From the NCBI RefSeq assembly GCF_000685095.1, contig NZ_BAYE01000017.1, positions 58,259 through 122,258 of the forward strand: a stretch of 64,000 nt of DNA, in the 5' to 3' direction. The notes under the pieces are model-generated. The model was not told the origin of the DNA. It saw only the letters and a program-made list of their open reading frames with translations, and did not search any database. Numbering within the stretch: position 1 is the first letter of the stretch; every line of letters begins with the position of its first letter. The translations under genes were made by a program, and so were the position numbers. Source of the DNA: Paraburkholderia caledonica NBRC 102488 (lineage in GTDB: Bacteria; Pseudomonadota; Gammaproteobacteria; Burkholderiales; Burkholderiaceae). Below are positions 26,036 through 33,710 of this stretch, in pieces.

Positions 26036-27241
26036 TCAGTTATCTTCGATCACGAAGAGACGCTGATACTCCTTCAGCGCGTACCTGTCCGTCATGCCTG
26101 CGATGTAATGCGCGATAAGCCGAGGTTGCTGCGCGGCGTCGGTGGACTGGTAGCCCGGCGGCAGCAGCCGCGGATCTTCGGTGAACGCGTCGAACAGACC
26201 GACGACCACGCGGCGCGCCTTGTTCGCCATGCGCATCACGCGGTAATGGCGGTACAGGTTCTTGAACAGAAAACGCTTGAGCGCTGCAGCCTGGGCCGCC
26301 ACCGCTTCGCTATGCTCGACGATCGCCGGCGCAGCGCGCACGGCGTCGAGCGAATCCGGCGCATGACGGGCCAGATTGAGCTTCGTGGTGTCGATTAGAT
26401 CGACGATCAGCGTGTTGATGATGCGCCGCACCGTCTCATGGATCAGCCGGCGGCCTTCAATCCGCGGAAAATCGCGCCGCGCGGCTTCAGAATGTGTTTG
26501 CCACAACTCGACTTCGGCGAGTTGCTCGACGGTGAGCAAACCGGAGCGCAAGCCGTCGTCCACGTCGTGATTGTTATACGCGATCTCGTCGGCCACGTTC
26601 GCGATCTGCGCTTCGATGGACGGCTGGCGTCCTTCGAGAAAACGCTCGCCCAAAGCACCCAGCCGCCGCGCGTTCTCGCGTGAGCAATGCTTGAGAATAC
26701 CCTCGCGCGTTTCGAAACACAGATTCAGGCCGTTGTACGCGCCGTAGTGCTCCTCGAGATCGTCAACCACCGCGAGGCTTTGCAGATTGTGCTCGAAGCC
26801 GCCGTGCTCGCGCATGCATTCGTTCAGCGCATCCTGGCCGGCATGTCCGAAGGGCGTGTGACCGAGATCGTGCGCAAGTGAAATGGCTTCGACGAGGTCT
26901 TCGTTCACACGCAGGTTGCGCGCCACGGAACGTGCAATCTGCGCGACTTCGAGGCTGTGCGTGAGACGCGTGCGAAACAGGTCGCCCTCGTGATTCACGA
27001 ACACCTGCGTTTTGTATTCGAGCCGGCGGAACGCCGTTGAATGAACGATGCGGTCGCGGTCGCGCTGGAATTCGGTGCGCGCGTTCGGCGGTGCTTCCGG
27101 ATAGCGGCGCCCGCGCGAGAGCGCCGAATGCGCGGCATACGGCGCAAGGTGCGCTTCGAGCGCTTCCTGCGTCGGGACGCCGAGCGCTGCGGCGTTCGCC
27201 GCGGGTTCCTGCTTTACATCGTCGCTGCGCCTGTCTGTCAC
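26036..27241 (-). CDS. dgt: Deoxyguanosinetriphosphate triphosphohydrolase (Dgt-like HD protein)
   Basis: 401 aa. It carries the HD-domain dNTPase motifs: RDRDRIVHSTAFRRLEYKTQVFVNHEGD, RLTHSLEVAQIARSVA, the metal-binding HDLGHTPFGHAGQDAL and the later DEIAYNNHDVDDGL. It hydrolyses dNTPs to deoxynucleosides and triphosphate. It sits 68 bp after aroB on the same strand, an arrangement I recognise in Burkholderia (aroK-aroB-dgt). The length suits the type 2 dGTPase subfamily better than E. coli Dgt (about 505 aa). Confidence 0.95.
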   Translation of the reverse strand: MTDRRSDDVKQEPAANAAALGVPTQEALEAHLAPYAAHSALSRGRRYPEAPPNARTEFQRDRDRIVHSTAFRRLEYKTQVFVNHEGDLFRTRLTHSLEVAQIARSVARNLRVNEDLVEAISLAHDLGHTPFGHAGQDALNECMREHGGFEHNLQSLAVVDDLEEHYGAYNGLNLCFETREGILKHCSRENARRLGALGERFLEGRQPSIEAQIANVADEIAYNNHDVDDGLRSGLLTVEQLAEVELWQTHSEAARRDFPRIEGRRLIHETVRRIINTLIVDLIDTTKLNLARHAPDSLDAVRAAPAIVEHSEAVAAQAAALKRFLFKNLYRHYRVMRMANKARRVVVGLFDAFTEDPRLLPPGYQSTDAAQQPRLIAHYIAGMTDRYALKEYQRLFVIEDN

Positions 27242-27309
27242 CGGGTTCTCCGAAACATGGGGGGCGCCGGTCGACGCCGTGCGCGGCGCCTCGCTGCCAA
27301 AGCCGGCCT

Positions 27310-28386
27310 TCAGACGGCGGCGGCCAGCGTGGCGTGCACCTCGGCGTCGGGCGCCTGGGTGATGAGCGTCTCACCGAAACGCTTGAGCAGAATGAATTTG
27401 ATCGCGCCGGCTTCCGCTTTCTTATCGACCTGCATCAGTTCGACATAACGCGATTCGCCGAGCGCCGGCGCGCGGGTCGGCAAATGCGCGGCGACGATGA
27501 CGTCGACGAGCCGCTTGCGCGACGCTTCGTCCAGATAGCCGAGCCGCACCGACAGGTCCGCAGCCATCACCATTCCGCAGCCGACCGCCTCGCCATGCAG
27601 CCACTCGCCGTAGCCAAGTCCGGCTTCGATCGCGTGGCCAAACGTATGGCCGAAATTGAGAATGGCGCGCAGTCCGCCTTCGCGCTCGTCCTGCGCGACC
27701 ACGGACGCCTTGATCTCGCACGAGCGCTTGACCGCTTCGGCGAGCGCTTCCGGCTCGCAGCGATTCAAAGCCTCGACATTGGCTTCGATCCAGCGGAAAA
27801 AACCGGCGTCTGCAATAGCGCCCGTCTTGATGACCTCGGCCACGCCCGCCGCCAGCTCACGCGCGGGCAGCGTGCGCAACGCGCCGATGTCGGCGATCAC
27901 GGCCTGCGGCTGATAGAACGCGCCGATCATGTTCTTGCCGAGCGGATGATTGATGCCTGTCTTGCCGCCCACCGACGAATCCACCTGCGAGAGCAGCGTG
28001 GTCGGCACCTGAATGAACGGCACGCCGCGCATGTAGCAGGCAGCCGCGAAACCCGTCATGTCGCCGATCACGCCGCCGCCCAACGCAATCAGCGTGGTCT
28101 TGCGGTCGGCGCGCGAGCCGAGCAGTGCGTCGAAGATGAGGTTCAGCGTTTCGAGGTTCTTGTGGGCCTCGCCGTCCGGCAACACGACAGTGGACACCTG
28201 CTTGCCGAGCGGCGCGAGCGAGGCGCGCAACGTGTCGCCGTAAAGTGGGTCGACGGTGGTATTGGTGACGATGGTGACCGAGTTGCCGGCGACGTGCGGC
28301 GCGAACAGCGCGGTCTGGCCGATCAGGTCGGCACCGATATGAATGGGGTAGGCGCGTTCGCCCAGTTCGACATTGACGGTAATCAT
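27310..28386 (-). CDS. aroB: 3-dehydroquinate synthase AroB
   Basis: 358 aa. It converts DAHP to 3-dehydroquinate in the shikimate pathway. Family signatures are LPDGEAHKNLET, the NAD-binding LIALGGGVIGDMTGFAAA, VPTTLLSQVDSSVGGKTGIN with the catalytic lysine, and the zinc ligands in LNFGHTFGHAIE and LHGEAV. I chose ATG 28386 (MITVNVELG), as in other Burkholderia; an ATG three codons upstream overlaps the aroK stop as TAATG. Neither has a strong ribosome site, consistent with coupling to aroK. Confidence 0.96.
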   Translation of the reverse strand: MITVNVELGERAYPIHIGADLIGQTALFAPHVAGNSVTIVTNTTVDPLYGDTLRASLAPLGKQVSTVVLPDGEAHKNLETLNLIFDALLGSRADRKTTLIALGGGVIGDMTGFAAACYMRGVPFIQVPTTLLSQVDSSVGGKTGINHPLGKNMIGAFYQPQAVIADIGALRTLPARELAAGVAEVIKTGAIADAGFFRWIEANVEALNRCEPEALAEAVKRSCEIKASVVAQDEREGGLRAILNFGHTFGHAIEAGLGYGEWLHGEAVGCGMVMAADLSVRLGYLDEASRKRLVDVIVAAHLPTRAPALGESRYVELMQVDKKAEAGAIKFILLKRFGETLITQAPDAEVHATLAAAV

Positions 28387-28394
28387 ACGGCCCA

Positions 28395-28946
28395 TTATGA
28401 CGCAGGATGTTTGGCGACGCCGGCCATCTCGAGCTGCATCAGAACCATATTGACGAGTCCGTTGACGGAAGGCCGGCCGGTTTCAATCACGAAATGCGCG
28501 CACTCGCGGTAGAGCGGATCGCGCACTTCGTAGAGCGCCTCGAGGCGCGCTTTGGGGTCTTCCGTCTGCAGAAGCGGGCGATTTTTGTCGCGCCGGGTTC
28601 GCAGCCACAGATCGTGCGGATTGGCGCGCAAGTAGATCACCACGCCCCGGCTTTGCAGCGCCTGCCGGTTTTCCGGCCGCAGCACCGCGCCGCCGCCGGT
28701 CGCGAGCACGATTTCGTCGCGCCCGGTGAGCTCGGAAATGACGTTCGCCTCACGTTCACGAAAGCCCGCTTCGCCCTCCAGCTCGAAGATCACAGGAATG
28801 CGCGCGCCCGTGCGCGCTTCGATTTCATGGTCTGAATCGAAGAACGGGCGATCGAGACGGCGCGCAATGGCCCGGCCCACGGTGGTTTTTCCCGCCCCCA
28901 TGAGCCCTACAAAAAATACATTGGCGTGTGCGTCCCGCGCTTGCAA
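28395..28946 (-). CDS. aroK: Shikimate kinase AroK (TTG start)
   Basis: 183 aa. It phosphorylates shikimate with ATP. The N-terminus has the Walker A GLMGAGKTTVGRAIARRL, followed by the shikimate-binding FFDSDHEIE and FRERE, and the GGGAVLRPENR motif. The TTG at 28946 is preceded by GAGGA 5 nt away and gives the standard N-terminus (QARDAHANVFFVGLMG). The frame is open to 29138 upstream, but that overlaps pilQ and has no family similarity. It lies between pilQ and aroB, the classic pilMNOPQ-aroK-aroB order. Confidence 0.94.
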   Translation of the reverse strand: MQARDAHANVFFVGLMGAGKTTVGRAIARRLDRPFFDSDHEIEARTGARIPVIFELEGEAGFREREANVISELTGRDEIVLATGGGAVLRPENRQALQSRGVVIYLRANPHDLWLRTRRDKNRPLLQTEDPKARLEALYEVRDPLYRECAHFVIETGRPSVNGLVNMVLMQLEMAGVAKHPAS

Positions 28947-29052
28947 CGGTGTCCTCTGGCTAATCCGGTATGGTTCGTGCCGCAGCTTACTGGCAAAGCG
29001 GCTGCCTTGTCGAGCCTGCGCGCCGCCGCTTTCGAACGGCGGCAGCGAGCCC

Positions 29053-30768
29053 CTAATTCGTCTGAACGACGCGCGGCGTGATGAAAACTGCCAGTTCGCT
29101 GCGCTGGTCGCGATGAGCCCGATGGCGAAAAAGCGCACCTAGAATCGGTATTTTGCCCAGGAGCGGCACCCGAGTCACATCGTCCCGGCCGTCGGTCGCG
29201 TAGATTCCACCAATCGACACCGTACCACCGTCTTCCACCTCGACCCGAGTCTGCACGTGCTTCGTGTTGATTGCAGGCCCGGCGTCGGTCTGTTCGCCGA
29301 CGCTGTCCTTGGCAACATCCAGGTCCAGCACCACGCGGCCGTCCGGCATGATCTGCGGCTCGACTTCGAGCTTCAGCGTGGCGCGGCGGAATTGCACACC
29401 CGATACGCCCTGCCCGACTTTGGCCTGATAAGGCAACTCGGTGCCTTGTTCGACCACCGCCTTCATCCGGTCGGCGGTGACAACGCGCGGACTGGAGACG
29501 ATTTCGCCGCGCCCCTCGGCCTCCAATGCGCTCAACTCGACGTTCAGAAGCCGCGTCGCGCCCGCTGCGAACAGCGTCAACCCGGCCGTCGCCGCGTCGA
29601 AACCCGCAATCGGGCGGGCAGACAGATCGTAGACGAGACCGTCCTTGCCGCCGCTCAAACCTCGCGTGGTGCCGTCGGCGTTCGTACCCGCCATAGATAG
29701 CCGCACGCCGAGATTGCGAGAAAAACCATACTCACCTTCGACGATGCGCGCCTCGATCAGCACCTGGCGCGTGGGCCGGTCGACGGAGGCAAGCAGCGCG
29801 GCAATCTGCGCGAGGCGCCCCTCCAGATCCGTGACGAACAGTAGATTCGTGCGCGGATCGGCGGTCACCGCGCCGCGTTTGGACAACACCCGCTGATTGC
29901 CCGAGCCTGTCAGCAGGCGCCGCACGTCCTCGGCGCGCGCGTAGTGCAGCTCGAACGTGCGGCTTGCGAGCGGCTCGAGATCCGCAGTCCGCGCATGGGC
30001 CTCGAAGCGCTGCCGCTCGCGCGCGGCCAGATCTGCGATCGGCGCAACCCAGACCACGTTGCCGTGGCGCTCCATGGCGAGACCGTTGACGTCGAGCAGC
30101 GTGTCGAACGCGACGCGCCACGGAACCTTGTCGAGGCGCAGCGAAACGGCCCCGCGCACTCTCTCGCTCGCGACGATGTTCAATCCGGTGAACTGTGCGA
30201 ACGCGTTCAGCACGGCGCCGAGTTCGGCGCGCTGAAAGTTGAGCGAAATCGGCTTGTCGTCGGCGGCAAGCGACGCGTCCGCGGCGGTTTTCGGAGCGCC
30301 GCTCAGACGTGCGAGCGGAGGCAATGGCACTGGCGGACCTTCCAGCGCCGACGCGGTCGCGCCGGCATGGCTGGTGGCGGCAGATTGCCGGCCAAGAGGC
30401 ACCGAGCCATCTGCGTCGTCCATTGCATCGTCTGTGCGGCTTTGCCCGGCCTCCGTCGGCGTGCGCGAGACGGCGGTGGCATCCGCGGAATCGTCGCGGA
30501 ACGGGTTCGGTGCTTCAGAGATTGAACCGCGAGGCAGCGGCGGCGCATTGTATGGCGAGTCGGACGATGCCACCGCATCGTCGAGCGGCATGTAGGCAGG
30601 CAACGGAGGCAGCGATGGAATCGCGGCTCCTGCCGCGTCGGTGGTTAGCGCCGCGCCGAGAGACAACGTCACAGATAGTCCCACGCGAACGCAGGCACGA
30701 ACACTTAAGACTGCGGCAACACCGATAGATGCATGCCGGTCGCCGCGCAATAGCTCCGTTATGCTCAT
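29053..30768 (-). CDS. pilQ: Type IV pilus secretin PilQ
   Basis: 571 aa. A signal-like hydrophobic N-terminus and a long Pro/Ser/Ala-rich linker (about 50-165) precede the STN/N0 domain (ISLNFQRAELGAVLNAFAQFTGLNIV), an N1 domain (FELHYARAEDVRRLLTG) and the secretin channel domain with VLIEARIVEGEYGFSRNLGVRL, GRGEIVSSPRVVT and the late VPLLGKIPILGALFRHRAHRDQRSELAVFITPRVV. It is the outer-membrane gate for the pilus. It is shorter than classical PilQ and I see no AMIN domains before STN. It overlaps the upstream gene by 4 bp. Confidence 0.93.
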   Translation of the reverse strand: MSITELLRGDRHASIGVAAVLSVRACVRVGLSVTLSLGAALTTDAAGAAIPSLPPLPAYMPLDDAVASSDSPYNAPPLPRGSISEAPNPFRDDSADATAVSRTPTEAGQSRTDDAMDDADGSVPLGRQSAATSHAGATASALEGPPVPLPPLARLSGAPKTAADASLAADDKPISLNFQRAELGAVLNAFAQFTGLNIVASERVRGAVSLRLDKVPWRVAFDTLLDVNGLAMERHGNVVWVAPIADLAARERQRFEAHARTADLEPLASRTFELHYARAEDVRRLLTGSGNQRVLSKRGAVTADPRTNLLFVTDLEGRLAQIAALLASVDRPTRQVLIEARIVEGEYGFSRNLGVRLSMAGTNADGTTRGLSGGKDGLVYDLSARPIAGFDAATAGLTLFAAGATRLLNVELSALEAEGRGEIVSSPRVVTADRMKAVVEQGTELPYQAKVGQGVSGVQFRRATLKLEVEPQIMPDGRVVLDLDVAKDSVGEQTDAGPAINTKHVQTRVEVEDGGTVSIGGIYATDGRDDVTRVPLLGKIPILGALFRHRAHRDQRSELAVFITPRVVQTN

Positions 30769-31712
30769 GACGAAGCCTCCGCGAGCTCAAGCGTCCGCGT
30801 TGCAGCGCCTTTGGCGAGCGTAATGCCGAACGCGTCGAAGCGCGTGACGCGCTCGTCGCCGATCTGCTGGCCGGACGCAACAGTGGTCGCGCCCTCGGGC
30901 GTATCGAACAATGCGAGACCGCGCGCGCGATCGTGCAGCAATCCGACAAGACGGAGTTGCGGCTGCCCGGGCAAACCGATAGTCGCCTGCATTTGCGCGG
31001 GCGAGAAGGGATCGAAAAACACCACGTCTTCTTCGTCATCCGAATCAAGGCTCGCGTCGGCAAGCTCCTGCGTCGTGAGGCTGGCAGGAGCCGGGCGTAG
31101 ACCGCTGTACACGCGCAGTGCCGCGCTCACCGAAAGCGCAGACCCGTCGCGCTTGATGACGACATCGACGGGAACCATCAGCACCGGCAGTTCGATCAGT
31201 CCGCGCATAAACGACATCAGGTGAATGAAGTCGGTGCGCGCGGCAAGCTGAAGCGGACGCTCGCTCTGAACGCCCGTGCCGCTCGCTGCACCGGGCTCAA
31301 CGGCCAGTAACGCCACGCCGTTCTGCGCGGCGAGTTCTGAGACGACGCGCACGTCATCGGCCGAAGTCCATTGCTTCGACGCACGCGAAGCAGTGACTAT
31401 GGCAGCGGGGGCGAACTCTGCCGCGGCGGCTTCGCGGCGCAGCGACGGCAATTGCGTAAGCGCTCGCCTTGCATCGGCTAGATGCTCCGCGCTTGCAAGT
31501 AGCGCCGCGCGGCTCGCTGCCAGACGCCCCAGATCAGCCACGATCCAGCCGTGCGCCCCAAGGCTGAACACGACGAGCGCAATCAACAACGCGATCGCCC
31601 AGCGACGACGCGGGCTCCACGTGTGAAGCGGCGCGCGCAGACGCCTGAGCGCATGCGACAGCGACACTCGTGGCCGCGGCACGCCGCTGAATCCGGCAAA
31701 TGTCGTACTCAT
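30765..31712 (-). CDS. PilO-PilP fusion, type IV pilus alignment complex
   Basis: 315 aa from the ATG at 31712. Residues about 30-55 are one membrane helix (RRWAIALLIALVVFSLGAHGWIV), then a coiled-coil-like region and a PilO-like domain ending in the FIHLMSFMRGLIELPVLMVPVDVVI segment. The C-terminal third is PilP-like (DVVFFDPFSPAQMQ, LRLVGLLHDRARGLALFDTPEGATTVASGQQIG). These are separate genes in Pseudomonas and Neisseria. PilP is normally a lipoprotein that contacts PilQ; here the fusion would anchor that domain through the PilO helix. It overlaps both pilN and pilQ as ATGA. Confidence 0.85.
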   Translation of the reverse strand: MSTTFAGFSGVPRPRVSLSHALRRLRAPLHTWSPRRRWAIALLIALVVFSLGAHGWIVADLGRLAASRAALLASAEHLADARRALTQLPSLRREAAAAEFAPAAIVTASRASKQWTSADDVRVVSELAAQNGVALLAVEPGAASGTGVQSERPLQLAARTDFIHLMSFMRGLIELPVLMVPVDVVIKRDGSALSVSAALRVYSGLRPAPASLTTQELADASLDSDDEEDVVFFDPFSPAQMQATIGLPGQPQLRLVGLLHDRARGLALFDTPEGATTVASGQQIGDERVTRFDAFGITLAKGAATRTLELAEASS

Positions 31713-32461
31713 TTCGAACCTCCAATGTGCTCGGCTTTTGCTTTTTGCGATGCCGCGACGCCAACGCGTTTGTCCGCCACGTTCGCAACGTCCTCCCAAT
31801 GCAGGCGAGCGCCAAACTCAAACGCAGCGGCCGCTCCTTCGCTTGCATTCGCACCTGGATTCGCATGCGGCGACGAGCGATGCGAATCGCTCATTTCCGC
31901 ACCTGTCACGCCGGGAATCCCACCGAGACGCTTAAGCCACTGCGCAGAATCGATATGCGCTCGCGAGGTCGCTACCAGTTCCGTCTCGTGCTCGCGCTGG
32001 CGAAGCTGCTGCAATAGAACGCCGTCGCCGGGTTCGAAACTCAACGCGTCGAGCAGGTCGCGCAGATACGTGAGCGGCTCGGACAAACGCTTCGCGCGAG
32101 CGGCCTTGTCGCGCTGCTCGTCGCGCGCCTGTAGCAGGCGCGCATGCTCGGCGAGCGGCGCGGCGAGCTGCGCAAGCGATTGCTCGATAGAAGCACGCTG
32201 TGACTCAAGCCGCGCCTTTTCTATCGCCTGATATCCAGCAAGCGCGAAGACCGCTGCGCAACCGGCCAACGCTGCGATCGCCAATGTCAGCAGACATCGC
32301 CGACGCGCGAGCCGGGCTTTGCGTTGTCGATGAGGCAGCAAATTGAAGCCGCCGAGCCATGGCTTGACAGGACGAACGGCGCGCCGCCCGCGCATGTCGC
32401 GCCCGACATGAAGTTGCGCCGCTGCGTTAAAGCGGCCTGCATCGAAAACTGCGGCGCTCAT
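31709..32461 (-). CDS. pilN: Type IV pilus assembly protein PilN
   Basis: 250 aa. The hallmark FNLLPHRQRKARLARRR lies before a single membrane helix (LLTLAIAALAGCAAVFALAGYQAI), followed by a coiled-coil (EKARLESQRASIEQSLAQL) and a small C-terminal domain. The FNLLP motif is the PilM-binding peptide. The N-terminal extension before it (about 38 residues) is longer than in Pseudomonas PilN, and the C-terminal 60 residues look poorly ordered. It overlaps pilM upstream and pilO/P downstream by 4 bp each. Confidence 0.9.
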   Translation of the reverse strand: MSAAVFDAGRFNAAAQLHVGRDMRGRRAVRPVKPWLGGFNLLPHRQRKARLARRRCLLTLAIAALAGCAAVFALAGYQAIEKARLESQRASIEQSLAQLAAPLAEHARLLQARDEQRDKAARAKRLSEPLTYLRDLLDALSFEPGDGVLLQQLRQREHETELVATSRAHIDSAQWLKRLGGIPGVTGAEMSDSHRSSPHANPGANASEGAAAAFEFGARLHWEDVANVADKRVGVAASQKAKAEHIGGSK

Positions 32462-33456
32462 TCGAATACCCCGCGCAACGCGAGTCCGAACGCGACGGCG
32501 CCTGCCGCTTCATGCAGAAGCGGATCGTTCAATTGACGTGCTACCGAGCCCAGCGCCGCGCACTCGAACGGCAAGACCGTGCAGCCCAGAATGTCTGCGA
32601 TATCCGCGATCGAGAAGCCAACGCCGTCCAGCAGTTCCACCTCACCGCTCACGAGCGCGCAGTCGAGCATCGGACCATGCGCGAGGTCGCGCAACGCGTC
32701 TGCGAGATCCGAATGTTCCGGCGCGGGGTAGTGCATCTCGGCTGCGACGGTGTCGTCGACGAGACGCCAGCCATGCACGCCGTCGGTGCCGATCCATAAC
32801 GCGACATACGGTTCGTGCGGATCGAGTTCGTGACTCGCCGCGTAGCGCATGGCCCGCAGCGCAGCATGCGGTTCGCCGTCGATCGCTGTGAGTGATATGC
32901 CCGCAGCGGCTGCGCATTCGATCCGCGCTTCGAGATGTTGACGCCCGGTCGCGGCGATCGTCACGGAACGAGCGAGCAAGGGCCTGTCGTCGACGAACCA
33001 GTCGACGGCCAGCGCGTGCCGCTCCAGTCCTGCAATGCGCTCCACTTCGTTCATGACCGCCGGTTCGAGTTCGGCGAGTTCGTGCCCGCCGTCTTCCGCG
33101 CAACCGCTTTGCATCGCAAGCCGCGCGAGCGGCACAGTGGCGGTCAACGTTGCTGATGCGGGCACGGCCATCGCGCATCGCAACGCCTGTGTCGCGCACG
33201 AGTGAGGCATATCGGCGAACGCGTCGCGCAACGCGCGAGCGACTGACTGCCGGTCAGCGATCTCGTTGCCGGCCATCGCATTAGCGGGAAGCGGCACTGT
33301 GCACGCATACTCGATCTGCATCGAAGGGCATGCGCGTGCGCGTGCACGCTGACTCACCACGACGAGCCGCACGTTTTGCGAACCCACGTCGATACCTGCA
33401 GCGAAACGCTGCACCCCTGCCTGCACGGCTTCAATCCATGAATTTCTTAACGTCAT
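32458..33456 (-). CDS. pilM: Type IV pilus assembly protein PilM
   Basis: 332 aa from the ATG at 33456, which has GGGAGG 5 nt upstream. It is an actin-like cytoplasmic ATPase fold: N-terminal AAGIDVGSQNVRLVVVS phosphate-binding loop and AFGLALRGVFE at the C-terminus. PilM binds the PilN tail and links the inner-membrane platform to the motors. It is more divergent than the other pil proteins, and identification leans partly on gene order pilM-N-O(P)-Q. It starts the operon, divergent from the PBP1A gene. Confidence 0.88.
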   Translation of the reverse strand: MTLRNSWIEAVQAGVQRFAAGIDVGSQNVRLVVVSQRARARACPSMQIEYACTVPLPANAMAGNEIADRQSVARALRDAFADMPHSCATQALRCAMAVPASATLTATVPLARLAMQSGCAEDGGHELAELEPAVMNEVERIAGLERHALAVDWFVDDRPLLARSVTIAATGRQHLEARIECAAAAGISLTAIDGEPHAALRAMRYAASHELDPHEPYVALWIGTDGVHGWRLVDDTVAAEMHYPAPEHSDLADALRDLAHGPMLDCALVSGEVELLDGVGFSIADIADILGCTVLPFECAALGSVARQLNDPLLHEAAGAVAFGLALRGVFE

Positions 33457-33710
33457 CACGCCCTCCCTGAGACTCACGCGGCGAACCATTCGAGCGCGAG
33501 TAGCGAGGGAGAATTGTGCGCAAGCACGCCGCTGGGCGACACTCAGCCAAACGGCTAACGTTGAAGGCCGGCCGCCCCGACGTTCGTCAAAGCAGCTACA
33601 GTGAAGCCTCATTTCACGCGGTGCAGAGACTTGTAAAGAACTGTCGGTAAGCACGCCGAAAGCTGAAAAGCTGGGCGGCTATAATCGCGGGACTGTTTTT
33701 TGGTGCCTAT

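Noticed and set aside
27037..28512. A 491-codon plus-strand frame opposite dgt/aroB/aroK
   Set aside because: Shadow of three well supported genes; no start site or domain.
28947..29138. N-terminal extension of AroK
   Set aside because: It overlaps pilQ coding sequence and lacks kinase-family similarity; the TTG with GAGGA gives the standard protein.
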